Below are positions 9,334-20,085 of a DNA stretch of 64,000 bases, in pieces (the stretch's first letter is position 1; every line of letters begins with the position of its first letter). A model generated the notes under the pieces. That model was not told the origin of the DNA. It ran no database searches and saw only the letters and a list, made by a program, of their open reading frames with translations. The stretch comes from Paulinella micropora. Lineage: Eukaryota > Cercozoa > Imbricatea > Euglyphida > Paulinellidae. Position numbers and translations under genes: made by a program. The stretch is from NCBI GenBank assembly GCA_019918135.1, contig WBZZ01000007.1, positions 96,001 through 160,000 of the forward strand, read 5' to 3'.

Positions 9334-11241
9334 GCCCTGCGAGAAATTCGTTGTCTTTCACGGGCCAGGCGGGCGACAACACTAGGCAGGCGGGAGCTTC
9401 CTTTTGGATGATCTCTTGGATCGAGTGCGCGATGTCTTCCTGGCTTGGTGTTGGCGCTTGCAGCTGAAATTTGGGATCGTAGTTCAGCCCAAAGAATGTG
9501 GTTTGATTCGTAAGGTTAGTTCTTGAACGTAAATACCCCCAAGGCACCCCCTTGTTTGTTGTGAAGATCTTCGTCCCTACCTCGTGCCAGGTAGCTGAAC
9601 CCTGAATAACTTTCAAGATGTTAGTTTCCTGTGCCGTAAGCCTGGCTTTTATAGTTTCGAGCACGTGGTTAGCGCTGTGTTTCCAAGCACTCTGGAGTTC
9701 ACGAGGACGGCGGAACAAGGCCCACAGCGACTGTAGAGAAAACGGCTGGTTCTTGACGAAATTTGCAGCTTGCGCATTGATCGTCTGAATGACCGACGCC
9801 GGGGCCGCTCTAGGCCCTGGCAGCTTGGTCCATTGTAGCGTGCAGCGGGGCTCATGACTGCCTCGCAGATTCTGTTCCAGGCACAGCTTTACCACGGAAT
9901 AGATGAACAGACAATCCTCCTTTACCTCCAGGATTGCACCTTCCGAGAGCTCATGCATTTCGCCCGGAGCGGGCCCGCGGCCGGGGCTTTCGAACAGGTT
10001 ATCGAGCCCCGTGCTTTTTGTGCCGACCGATTCGAAAGGCGGAAACACGGGGCTGTCCAGGCTCTCTCCTCGTACGATCTGCTGCATTATGGCCTCGATC
10101 TTCTTTTGGCTCTTGTTCAACTCGGCAGCTTCTTGGGCCGGGACAAATGTGATTTGTAGCAGGCCGCTGTCGTCACACCCGCAGAACACAAGCCTTTCTT
10201 TGCCAACTTGCGTATAAAACTCTTCCCAGCTCGAGAATGGCTGGTTGCCCAACCACGATTCCACGCCACTGTCCTGCAGGCACCGGAGCACTTTGTCAGC
10301 GCAGGACATCCAGTCCGGCACTGACAAAAGCCTGTTGAACAGCAGCCACAGCGACACGACCGAAAAGGGCTCCCGCTGCGCTATCGACATTGCGTGCTGC
10401 TCGGTGAGTCTGGGCACTTGGGGCTGGCTCCGCCGAAGAAACCACGCGCACAGCCCCGCCTGTACGTCGTTAGCAGCAGCAATGCGCATGGTGGCGCCAT
10501 CTCGTAACGAGCGAAACAAGCCGACGCTTTTTGTAGCGTCTTTTGGGTGTCGGGGGGCAACTTGCCCTTGTCCACCCTTGAGCCTAATAACAAGACGTCC
10601 TTGGAGTTCCACTCCACATCGGTAAAGGGGCCTAGCAGAGACACGAGCAGCAACAGGTTGTACCGCTCCTCCGTTACTCCGGCTTGGTTGCTTGCGTCTA
10701 CATAATTCCCAAGGTTTTCTGTGCTTCTGCCGAGGGCTTGGTACAAGTAGACAACCACGAGCAGGGATTCGTTCAACGACTGCCAGCCGGTCCCACTCTC
10801 GCGTGCAAAAGGCAGCACCGCTTCTGACTCGAACAGAGCAATGTGACTTGAGATCCAGAGCCAACCGGCCACGGCGATAGCACGCCTAAAGCCTTCGTTC
10901 TCTGCAGCCTTCTGCTTAGCACACTGGCTCTCGCTAAGCACGACTTCAGGCAACTTTTGTTCGATGAGCTCAGTTAGGTTTCCGTGCTTGTAGCATCTTT
11001 CCGGTTGGTAAATCTTTTGGACCCACTCAACGAATTTCGTGTAGTGGTTAGAACTAAAGTCATTTAGGACCGGCAAGCCAACCTGCAGCGCGGCGTCAAC
11101 GCACATGTCCTGTAAATTATCGGGCTGCAGCTCGACCTTGAGCCGGGCCGATCGCGTAATTTCTTTGGCGTCCAGGCACGCTGCAAATTCGTACGGATAT
11201 TCGTTGGCATACAGTGTTCCCTTGCCAACGGGCTTCAACAT
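9302..11241 (-). CDS. Modular protein of unknown family, first module (frame change near 10500)
   Basis: The frame from 11241 starts MLKPVGKGTLYANEYPYEF, the family's N-module, and runs to ~10500. There the similarity switches frame and continues in the 10864-9302 frame with DVQAGLCAWFL, EPFSVVSLWLLFNRLLS, IMQQIVRGE, GLDNLF, CLFIYSVV and a second, divergent PFSLQSLWALF module. The last part ends ACLVLSPAWPVKD and LAGLAEL. The order matches the paralogue at 15576-17236. The frame change is one nucleotide near GAGATGGCGCC. Start at 11241 is the first Met before the conserved ANEYPYE block. Together with 6361-9333 it could encode one ~1600-residue protein made of two full modules and extra tail repeats. 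Confidence 0.65.
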
Positions 11242-11489
11242 AACTTTGTTTTTTTTTGCCCCCTCCCTCTCCTTTCTTTTTATATTTTAAAATTGTATTA
11301 TTTTCTGGAGGACAATTAACAAAAACATTTTGTGTGCAAGGCGCGGGAAGCGTGGGGCGCGGGGGGAAAGGGGGGGGGGGGGGAAGACAATGTCTTTGAG
11401 CGGCTCCGTTCACTTTTTGCTAGATTTCCACCGGGGGGGGGGGGCCGGCCGCTAAGGTTAAAAAATAGTTAACAACCAAAAACCCCAAA
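11242..11489. other. Divergent spacer with G runs
   Basis: Lies between the starts of a minus and a plus gene, so it should hold the promoters of both. It has T-rich sequence next to the minus start and two G runs (about 11366-11382 and 11432-11443). No TATA-type site could be assigned. Confidence 0.4.
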
Positions 11490-11837
11490 CTGTATGCAGG
11501 GTCCCCCGCCTCCCAAAAGACAGAAGGTTCTGAACAGCGTGTTCAAACTGGGCTTGCACCTCGGGCTAGACGTTATGCGAGACTAGCAAAGAAGAGGCCA
11601 GAGCTTTATACTGATTACCCGTTCTTAGAAGCTTTAGACCGTATCTTGACCAGAGAACGGGCAGAAGAGACGGCCCCCGCGCTCGATGGCGAGATAATCC
11701 AAGTCGACTCCGGTGCTCACGTTGAGCCTGACGCCAGCCTCGTTGAATTCCATGGCCGGGCCTTTCCTGACGGGATCCAGTTGCGCTCATCCAAAGATTT
11801 TAGCGACCTCAGGCACAAGCGGGGGGAAGTGGAGTAG
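11490..11837 (+). CDS. Hypothetical small acidic/basic protein
   Basis: The frame ending at 11837 reads as ordinary protein from about 11490: an Arg-rich start (APRARRYARLAKKRPELY), a central DYPFLEALDRILTRERAEE helix and an end SKDFSDLRHKRGEVE. There is no ATG in this frame before 11646. An ATG at 11494 lies in another frame and gives MQGPPPPKRQKV, an NLS-like start seen in neighbouring genes, so a one-base shift or a splice (TATGCAG at 11493-11499 fits an acceptor) probably joins them. Unrecognised family. Confidence 0.4.
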   Translation: MYAGSPASQKTEGSEQRVQTGLAPRARRYARLAKKRPELYTDYPFLEALDRILTRERAEETAPALDGEIIQVDSGAHVEPDASLVEFHGRAFPDGIQLRSSKDFSDLRHKRGEVE

Positions 11838-12178
11838 GGATCCAGTTGCAAACTGATCATTGCGCGCTTTGAGCAGACAAAACCCCTTGCAGACAAACCC
11901 CCCTTGGTAGGGATCTTCGTTTGAAGAAGAAAAAGAAAACAAAAAAGCCAGCATGCAATAGAAACAACAAAGGAACAGGGCAAAAAAGAAAGAGAAGGGT
12001 GTCCGATTACTGCAGAATTTTTTTTTTGTTAAATAGCCACATTCCTTAATATCGCTCTTCGGCCAATCCGTCGGTTGCCAATTTCTCTGGCACTCTCTTT
12101 TTTTTGGGCTCTGGTTTAAGCAGACGGCGGGGAACAGACTGGTTCGCAGAAGGTCCTTTTTTTTCTTTTTGTTTGCAG
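11838..12178. other. AT-richer spacer or intron
   Basis: No convincing coding sequence. It ends in a T-rich stretch and TTTGCAG (12172-12178), a good splice acceptor for the + strand reading frame that follows, so it may be an intron linking the two plus-strand coding pieces. Confidence 0.4.
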
Positions 12179-12724
12179 TCTTTTCTTTTGTTACTGTCCT
12201 CCGGACTCCCTCTCTCCTTGCTAGAAGCCCGCCAGCGCTCCGTGCACCTGCGGGATCCCGCCCGCAAACAGCACTTGCATCTGCGCGGACGCCAGTTCCT
12301 CCAGCGCTGTTTGCATGTGCAGCAGCCACACCGGAGCGCGCACGAGACCTTTGTGCGAACAGAGTGCGACCAGTGGCACGACGACGCCAACTGCAACCTG
12401 CACGCGTACGCCGAGACGCTCGAGGTGCGGCGCCGCGCCCTGCCGGGCCACTACATGTCCAGGCAGGACGAAAGCGAGCGCTGGCTCCTAGCCTCCCTGC
12501 ACGGCAACCTGTCGTTGCGGCGTTTGCTGCCGGCGGCCTGCGAAGAAGTGCAGTCCGCGTCCCTGACCACCCTCGGCGCCGTTTTGCCCGCCCTCCACAC
12601 TTCGCTGGGAACTGGCTTCTGTGAATTTGCGGCCGGTTTCCACGCCATTATGGCGCGCAGCGCGGACGAGTACCAGAACTGGGTGCAGCTGTTCACGCAG
12701 GACCCGCAGCCAGCCCTCGAGCCA
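12179..12724 (+). CDS. Hypothetical protein (terminal exon or short gene)
   Basis: The + frame has almost all codons ending in G or C over 12240-12690, while the aligned minus frame does not; this picks the strand. The product is basic at first (RQRSVHLRDPARKQHLHLRG), then mixed, with ECDQWHDDANCNLHAYAETL and EYQNWVQLFTQD near the end. A splice acceptor at 12178 suggests an upstream exon. Past ~12720 the frame stays open but turns into the antisense of the minus gene, so the true 3' end is not visible. No family recognised. Confidence 0.45.
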
Positions 12725-15099
12725 GGGCCCCAGGCCCACGCCGCCCAAGAGCGCGCCCACCGCGTGCGAAAAGCTCAGGGAGCCACCGCTGTCCCACAGC
12801 TGCCGCCGAGTCATGACACAGGCCGTGGCCGCCAGCAGCACCCGCAGCACGGACAGCAGCGGGTCCTCGTCATGGCGCCACGGCCCGCCGCTGTTGCGAG
12901 CACCATTACGTGCCAGGCGCGCGCGTTCGCTGGGCGGCAGCGCGGCGCCGACCGCCTGCCAGTGCAGGCAGTGGCGCAAGAGCAGGCACAGCAGCACCTG
13001 CAGCCGACAGCGCCGGCGGCGCGTGGGCAGGCCGTAGCACACGAGCGCCTTGCCGAACGCCCTGTCCAGATTGGCGTCTCGCTGCGGCAGTGTCGCGACC
13101 AGCGCCAGCAAGAAGGTCGCGCCGCGCCCCGTGCTGAGTTCCGACAGCAGCTGCAGAACCGCGCCCGCGAGCAAGGGGCCGGGCTGGCGACGTTGGAACT
13201 GTTCGCAGGCCTGGTCCAGCGCGGCCCGCGCGCCGTCGTCCAACGTCGAAGTCGCTGCCGCGAAGGCCCCGGGTTGGTAGATTCAGTTCCACGCGGCGCT
13301 GCAGCGCATGTGCGGCGCGCCGCGACCTCCGCTGGCTTGACGACGAGAAACATGCGCAGGACCGAGGCGGCGAGAATGCACTGCTCGAACTCGCGCTGGG
13401 CTTCCGCAAAGTCGCGAGCGCCGGTTAACTCCTTGGGCGGCAGTGTGAAAGCGTTCCCGCCCAGCAGCGCCAGCAGGGCCCCCGCCGGGAGCTTGCAACC
13501 CGCATTTCGTGGCCCCAGGCTCTTGTCAAAACGCAGTTCCGCGGCGATGACCTGCAGCGACTCGTCGTCTAGCGCGGCCCTTGGCACGTGGCGCCGCACC
13601 GAGGTTAGCGAGAACAACCGTTGCTGGCGCTGCAGCGCCAGGAAGGTCCACAGCAGCAGGTCGGGCCCCTCTTGCTCGAGGTGTTCCAGGTAGGCCCGGC
13701 GGTGGTTCCCCCAGGCATTTTGCAGCCAGGGTGCCAGCTCGTTGCGAGCCCCGGACGCCAAAATGCTCTGGAGCTCGGTGCGCAGGAGCTGGCGGGTGGT
13801 GAAAAAAGAACTGCTCTCGCTACTATCGACCCACAGCAGCACCATGAGCTCTAGCAGCGACAGCTCCGAATTTACGCCGAGCACCGCCAGGGGCACAACC
13901 AGCTCGTCCGTGGTCCAGGCCGTACACTTGAGCGCGGCCCAGCGCGCACAGGGGCCGTCGGTGTCCAGCAAAGTGTCCCGGTACGCTATCCGCTGCAAAC
14001 AGTTGTTATCCTCGGGGCTACACACCGTGCCCGCGACGGTCTCATGGCGGCCGAGCGCCCCTAGCAGGTCCAGCGCGTTGCGCAGCTGCGCATCGGCCAG
14101 CGCGCGGTGGCAGCCGGTCTCGTCAAGCGAGGTGCCTACCAGAACGGGCGAGACCAGCCCGCCTGCCTCGTGCTCGATCGACGCGTTCAGCGCCGCCGCC
14201 CACGCCTCGGCCCGCGCCAAGAAATCGTCACGCGCCCGGCCGCGCTTCTCGTCCAGACCGACCAGCACTTCGCGCTCGGCCGAGGCGACCCGCCGGCGCA
14301 GCGGCCGTATATCCAGGTTTTCGGGCAGCGGTTTCAGCCGTGCGCCGCTCCACGCGGCCAGCGCCGCCGTGCTCACGTACAGAACAATAGAGGCCTCGGC
14401 GTGGAAGCCCTTAGCCAGGACGGAAGCGGCGGCGGTTACGAGCTGAGCTAGGCTCACGCACCAGAGACACACGGCGGCGCGCGGCGGCCCAAGCAGGCGC
14501 AGGGCCGACAGCAGCAGGCACCAGAGCCACACCGCCGCCTGCGCGGCCTGGCACAACAAGACCAGCGCCTGGTCCACGGGCAGGTAGGCCAGGCAGGCGC
14601 CCGCAGTGAGCGGCACGAAAGTAAGCGCGGCGCCGTTCGCGGCGCGCCACCCGCGCGATGGCCCCGGCAAGAGCTTGCACTCTAGCCTTGACAGCCAGAA
14701 CAGGCACAGCGCCGAGCCCACGCGGCAATGAGCCCACAGCACGAACGCCCAAACCGTGCGCGCGCCATCAAAGGACCGCGCGGTCCAGTTCAGGGCGGCC
14801 TGGCCAGCAGGCGGCAGCCAGGGGCACAGCAGCGCTACACATTCCAGCGACCACCAGCCCAAAGCGTAGCGAGACACAACTGAGCACCAGAGCAAATGCG
14901 CTCTGTGCGCCAGTACTATGACGGCCGCCGCGGTCGTGATGGAAACAAGGCTAGTGCAAGCCAAACCTCCTCTTGCCTCGATGACATTGCTTACAATTTT
15001 GTTCCGGTGGGGGCCTCGCCTCCAAGTCTTTTTTTTTTTTTGTCGCTCCCGAAAAAAAAGCAAAACCGAATTTGGAGCAAAACAGATGTCTGTGTTCAC
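12680..15099 (-). CDS. Polytopic membrane protein of unknown family with large soluble C-terminal part
   Basis: The frame from 15099 gives about seven hydrophobic segments in its first ~270 residues (for example TTAAAVIVLAHRAHLLW, VLLCQAAQAAVWLWCLLLSA and ASIVLYVSTAALAAW), then a long soluble part with LELMVLLWVDSSESSSFF and LPAGALLALLGGNAF. Near 13270-13290 coding quality moves to the 13243-12488 frame (GAVLQLLSELSTGRGATFLL), again a small frame change, and continues to about 12680. GC-ending codons support the minus strand throughout. The early cluster of helices recalls the N-terminal membrane domain of ABCC transporters, but no ATP-binding domain follows, so I do not assign it. The first ~40 residues are doubtful; the start may be spliced. 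Confidence 0.55.
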
Positions 15100-15575
15100 A
15101 AAGAAGAAAAAAGTAAGTATGTTTTTAACCGGCTGCGCGGGGGGGGGGAGGGTTTGTGTTTGGTGGGACCATATTAAATATGAATTTTATGCTTTTTTAC
15201 ACAACAAAACCTCTGACATAGTCAAAAACAAACTCAAAGAGTTAAATGTCAATGGAGAGAGGGCTTGTGGGTGTATGGAAGGGGGGGGGGGAGAGAGAGG
15301 TTCGTGGGTGTATGGAAGGGGGGAGGGTTCGTGGGTGTATGGAAGGGGGGGGAGGGTTTGTGCGTGTATGGAAGGGGGGGGGGGGGGTTGGAGAGATGAC
15401 ATTTCTTTGTGCGGGGGGGGGGGAAGAAAGGATCCCCAACTGCTTCAAAATAACGCAGAGGGGGGGGGGGGAGGGGGGAAAGGATTAAGGAGGGGGGGGG
15501 GCACGCACCGCCCCTCGCGCTTCCTTGCTCTAGTATTTTTTTTCAAATTTTATGTTTTTTTTATTTGTTTGATAT
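15100..15575. other. Intergenic, G-rich
   Basis: Contains a minisatellite (next entry) and further G runs to about 15500, then T-rich sequence. No gene is seen. Confidence 0.6.
15264..15390. repeat. G-rich minisatellite
   Basis: About four copies of a ~32-38-bp unit built on TTCGTGGGTGTATGGAAG followed by a G run of variable length. Length differences fall mainly in the G run. Confidence 0.85.
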
Positions 15576-17236
15576 TTACTGAAGATTTGTCGCGTGTAAG
15601 CAGTCGTTGGTAAGCACCAACGTTTGGGGCCCTGTAACCCGTTGACGCTTCTGAGAATGCATGACAACAGGCCTCGGAAGATTCTCCCTAGTACTGGATG
15701 ACTGAACAGGACTGCTTCTTGGGGACACAGGAGGAGAGATCAGGAAATTTTCAGGCGAGTCTTCGTGAGGAGGCGTGTGCTGAACCCAATCATTGTGCGT
15801 TGCTGAGCGCTGCATTCGAGAGTTTTGTGCAGGGTTGGGCGGCGCCGGTGGAGAATACACAGTGCTTGAGAGTCCCTGGGATAACCAGGGGAGGGGCGCC
15901 AAGAAAGTAGTTCTGGCCGGCGTCAAAGCTGCAAGCGTGCCGGCATCCGGCGCGGCCGGTGCAGGGGGGCCCAGGACAGATGGAAAGCGCGAAGGCCCGC
16001 GAGAGCGATCCAAAGATAGAATGGAGAAAGGAAAGCCCAGAAAAATGCGTAGCAATGCGTACACGCACAGACAGGACAGCAGGGCTTCCCGGCTTTCTTC
16101 CGCTGACAGCGTTTGTAATTCTGTCTGTGCAAAATCATCCGCAGAGTGTCGGAAAAAGGTTGTCAAGCCCCACACGCGGCGATCTGCTGCCCTGGGAGCA
16201 GGCAAAGGCCGGGAAGGTAGGGCTGTCAGTAAATTGTTTTGACGCCAGCCGGCCTACTATCGAAGCGGTCATTTGCTGGCTGGAAGTGAAGCTTTGGATA
16301 GGTTGGATCACTAACCCGCCTTTGACAGATTTTTCAATAGTCAGGAATCTGTTCTCGGCGGCCGCCGCCTCTACCTCCAACCAGTTCGAACAACCCGTGG
16401 CCCATGGCGGCCACTGGCTAATGGGGCCCTTTTCTTGCAAGCACCGGAACATTCTGTTTGCGTAGCGCTCCCACTCCTGCATCGTCACAATCTTCTGGAA
16501 CAACAGCCACACAGACACAAACGAAAAGGGCTCCTGTTGCACTATTGTGTACGCGTGCTGGCGCGTGATTGTAGGCAGGTACAGCAGACTTTCTTGGTAG
16601 AACTTGAGGCATTGCATGAAGGCAGCGAAGTTTTCGTTCATCGTCACGGGAAGTGCCTGCGACAGTCCTAGTAGGCTTTGGCTCAGGTTTCTGTACAAAC
16701 AAATGACCGTCTCGAGACACTGACGGGCGTTGGCCTGGGCACTATCAGGCCAGGGCTCTATGGCGGCCGAATACAAGGCAACGTGGTCGCAGAACCAGCG
16801 CCACCATCACCGCTTTCGACAAGCCATCCGGTATCGGGGCTGGTGTAATTTCCAGCGTCACTTCAGGCAACTTGATTTCAATCAATGTCTTCAGCATTTT
16901 ATAGTTTCTGCATGCGCATGGAGTATAGGAGCTGTTTACCCAGTTAACAAACTCTTTGTACTTCTTGTTGCTTTTAACAAACTCCACCGGTTTCAACTCC
17001 AACTGCTCACTGACAAAGGTGCACAAGCTTTGTAAGTCTGGTTCTGTTAGTTTGACCTTGATTTGAACCGAAAGCGGGAAATCAAATGACGCAGCTAGTT
17101 GGTAGGGGTACTGGTGGGCCCACAGCGTCGACCGACGCTGGGCAGACAAGCCTTTGGCATCGTTTAATAGCATTCTTGTTGTAGATACTGGGGATTGTTT
17201 ACTTTTTCTACAACAACAACAACAAAGCGTTGGCAC
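15576..17236 (-). CDS. Modular protein of unknown family, separate paralogue (two frame changes)
   Basis: Three frames give one product in family order. 17236-16745 holds the N-module (TLWAHQYPYQLAASF, then IEIKLPEVTLE); the likely start is the Met at 17173, after a Cys-rich stretch. After a one-base shift near 16800, 16776-16135 holds CLETVICLYRNLSQSL, EPFSFVSVWLLFQKIV and GLDNLF. After a second shift near 16163 (TTTTTCC), 16205-15576 continues with CLCVYALLRIFLG and a Ser/Pro-rich tail (ISPPVSPRSSPVQSSS, then SQKRQRV). It has one module set, unlike the doubled locus at 6361-11241, and lacks the acidic end. The shared pattern with indels suggests either a pseudogene or uncorrected sequence. 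Confidence 0.6.
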
Positions 17237-20085
17237 TATTTTTTTTTGCTGACCCGGCCCCCCCCCGCCCTAAGCTCCCCAACAACCGATTACAAGAAAA
17301 AGTGTCGGGGGCGGAACGTGGGGGGGGGGGGGGGCGGACAGAAAGAGAGAGGGGAGAGAGGTTTTTAGACGGCAAAGAACTGTTCCTTTCCGTCTCGGTG
17401 TGTGGGGGGGCCGCTCTCCGTGATCGCGCGTGCGTGTCGCCCCTCCTCTTTTTGCGATTGTAGATGAGCCAGGCCAGCAACAAGAAGCCCAGGCACGGCA
17501 GCAGGAGGACAGACAGACAAGGGCAGCCACGCGCTGGCGGGGGGGCCGTGCCGCTCGCGAACAGAGCGGCTCCTGCCGGCACCGATGGTACCAGCAGTTC
17601 CAGGCTGAACTTGATGGTCTCGAGCCGCAAACGCCGTCTGCCGTTGACCGCGTACATGTCCGCGCGGGGGTGCTGCGACGGCGTAGTCAGCCCGCAGAGC
17701 CAGCTACCTTTCCCGACTTCACGGCAATCCGCTTCGGCGCTCTGCCACTCGAGCCCCACTGGCGGAGCCCGCAGGCTAAACTCGAGCGAAATTCGTGGCG
17801 CTAATGATGAGGAGAGCCGCCGGCGTGCACCTCCGGGCAAGAATAGCAACCTGACGACCTTGGCGTCGGTAGCGTTGCAGGCCAGCTGTGTTGTCAAGTC
17901 AGTGCAGTTTTGTTGCGAGACGTTGCCAGCCGCTAGTAGCAACTGGTTCTGTAACTGGAGTTTGAATTCTAGCGGCAGGCGTGCGGTCTGATTCCGGGAC
18001 AGCCCCAGCCATGAGAGCGTGCGTGTGCGCTGCAGCCACAGCTGGCCCCCCAAGTACTGCCGTCCGTCCTGGAGGCGCGTGAGTTGGCAGAGCGACGCGT
18101 ACAAGAAGTCGAGCCCGAGCAGCGAGTCTGACAGGGAGCCATTTGAGGACAAGGCCGAGGGAAAGGGGCCCGCCGGTAAGATCCCGCCTGTGCGGCAGTT
18201 GTCTTCTAAGTACAGGAGTTGCAGTTCCTCGTACATCAGGTCCGTGGGCTCCCGTTGCAAGAGGTCGTTGGCGGCGACCACTACGCGCAGGACAGGCTCG
18301 GGCTCTCCGTCCGGGGACAGAGCCAGCCCGAGCCCGGACAGATCGCGCCTGATCACCGGGCCGGTTGGCATCGGGACCGAGGCAGTTAAGGAGACGGTAG
18401 GCGTCGCGGACCGGGTGGTCGAGGCCGAGGCAGTTACGGACACGGTAGGCGTCGCGGACCGGGTGGTCGAGCCCGAGGCAGTTGCGGAGACGGTAGGCGT
18501 CGCGGAAAGAGTGTTTGAGATAGAGGTAGTTGCGGAGACGGTAGGCGTCGCGGAAAGGCTGTTTGAGCCCGAGGTAGTTGCGGAGACGGTAGGGGTTGCG
18601 GAAAGAGTGTTTGAGATAGAGGTAGTTGCGGAGGAGCTGACTGTGGGGGAAAGGCTCGTCGAGCTCGAGACAGTTACGGAGGGGCTGACTGTCGCGGAAA
18701 GGCTCGTCGAGCTCGAGGCTGAGACTACGGAGACGGTAGGGGTCGCGGAAAGGCTCATCGAGCTCGAGGTACTTGCGGAGACGGTAGGGGTCGCGGAAAG
18801 GCTCATCGAGCTCGAGGCTGAGACTACGGAGACGGTAGGGGTTGCTTGTTCCTGTCCTTGTCCCTGTCCTTGTCCTTGTCCCTGTCCTTGTCCTTGTCCC
18901 TGTCCTTGTCCTTGTCCCTGTCCCTGTCCTTGTCCCTGTCCCTGTCCTTGTCCCTGTCCCTGTCCTTGTCCCTGTCCTTGTCCTTGTCCCTGTCCTTGTC
19001 CTTGTCCCTGTCCTTGTCCTTGTCCCCGTCCCTGTCCATGTCCCTGTCCCTGTCCCTGTCCCTGTCCTTGTCCTTGTCCCTGTCCTTGTCCTTGTCCCTG
19101 TCCCTGTCCTTGTCCCTGTCCTTGTCCCTGTCATTGTCCCTGTCCCTGTCCTTGTCCCGAGATAATCGCGGAGGAGCTGGGGGTCGCGGAACCGGTGGTT
19201 GAGCTCGAGGCTGAGACTACGGAGGAGCTGACTGTCGCGGAGAGGCTCGCCGAAGCCGAGGTAGTCGCGGAGAGGCTCGCCGAGGCCGAGGAGGTGGCGG
19301 AGACGGTAGGGGTCGCGGAGAGGCTCGCCGAGGCCGACGTAGTTGCGGAGACGGTAGGGGTCGCGGAACGGCTCGCCGAGGCGGTTACGGAGACGGTAGG
19401 CGACGCGGAGAGGCTCGCCGAGGCCGAGGTAGTGGCGGAGACGGTAGGCGTCGCGGAGAGGCTCGCCGAGGCGGTTACGGAGGAGCTGGCGGTCGCGGAA
19501 CGGCTCGCCGAGGCCGAGGTAGTTGCGGAGACGGTAGGCGTCGCGGAACGGCTCGCCGAGGCCGAGGAGGTGGCGCAGACGGTAGGGGTCGCGGAGAGGC
19601 TCGCCGAGGCCGAGGTGGTGGCGGAGACGGTAGGGGTCGCGGAACGGCTCGCCGAGGCCGAGGTGGTGGCGGAGACGGTAGGGGTCGCGGAACGGCTCGC
19701 CGAGGCCGAGGTGGTGGCGGAGACGGTAGGGGTCGCGGAACGGCTCGCCGAGGCCGAGGTGGTGGCGGAGACGGTAGGGGTCGCGGAACGGCTCGCCGAG
19801 GCCGAGGTGGTGGCGGAGACGGTAGGGGTCGCGGAGAGGCTCGCCGAGGCCGACGTAGTTGCGGAGACGGTAGGGGTCGCGGAACGGCTCGCCGAGGCCG
19901 AGGTTGTGGCGGAGACGGTAGGGGTCGTGGAACGGCTCGCCGAGGCCGAGGTAGTGGCAGAGACGGTAGGCGTCGCGGAGAGGCTCGCCGAGGCCGAGTT
20001 AGTTGCGGAGACGGTAGGGGTCGCGGAGAGGCTTGCCGAGGCGGTTACGGAGACGGTAGGGGTCGCGGAACGGCTCGCCGAGGTA
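17208..20085 (-). CDS. Mucin-like type I membrane protein, Ser/Thr/Ala repeat stalk (in-frame stop in a spacer)
   Basis: The minus frame runs from 20085 through imperfect 12-16-residue repeats of the type SATPTVSATTSASAS, then a Gly-Gln spacer (18844-19158), more S/T repeats, a globular part with several N-glycosylation sequons (NGS, NQT, NVS, NCT, NAT) and cysteines, a membrane helix (LSVLLLPCLGFLLLAWLIY) and a basic stop-transfer (NRKKRR) with a Pro-rich cytoplasmic tail. Such Ser/Thr repeats are usually O-glycosylated, so a cell-surface role is likely. No signal peptide is visible: the frame has a TGA just upstream at the join with the LRR gene. One Gly codon in the spacer is TGA (near 19130), which would end translation unless the spacer is spliced out. 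The tail overlaps the first codons of the neighbouring frame. Confidence 0.55.
18844..19158. repeat. 6/12-bp array (CCTGTCCTTGTC)n
   Basis: About 315 bp of CCTGTC and CTTGTC hexamers in varying order. In the mucin frame on the minus strand it reads Gly-Gln throughout except for one TGA. In other frames it reads Asp-Lys/Arg or Cys-Pro, which explains several spurious long frames on both strands. Confidence 0.95.
19235..20085. repeat. 48-bp coding minisatellite of the mucin-like gene
   Basis: Units of 48 bp (some 36 bp) around GAGACGGTAGGGGTCGCGGA on the + strand. Those at about 19600-19860 are almost identical, which points to recent expansion by unequal exchange or slippage. Degenerate units continue at 18390-18840 beyond the hexamer array. 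Confidence 0.9.

Noticed and set aside
12721..13693. Continuation of the + open frame from 12179 to 13693
   Set aside because: Codons are exact reverse complements of the minus membrane-protein frame, whose GC-ending bias is clear; it is an antisense shadow.
12680..15099. ABC transporter assignment from the N-terminal helix cluster
   Set aside because: No Walker A, ABC signature or Walker B follows; only the helix count is similar.
15264..15612. Gly-rich + frame over the G-rich minisatellite
   Set aside because: Low complexity from G runs, with frame depending on run length; no domain.
17899..19134. Minus frame of Gly-Thr-Arg repeats and EPFRDPYRLR repeats
   Set aside because: Shifted reading of the same hexamer array and 48-bp repeats; it has no membrane segment or globular domain.
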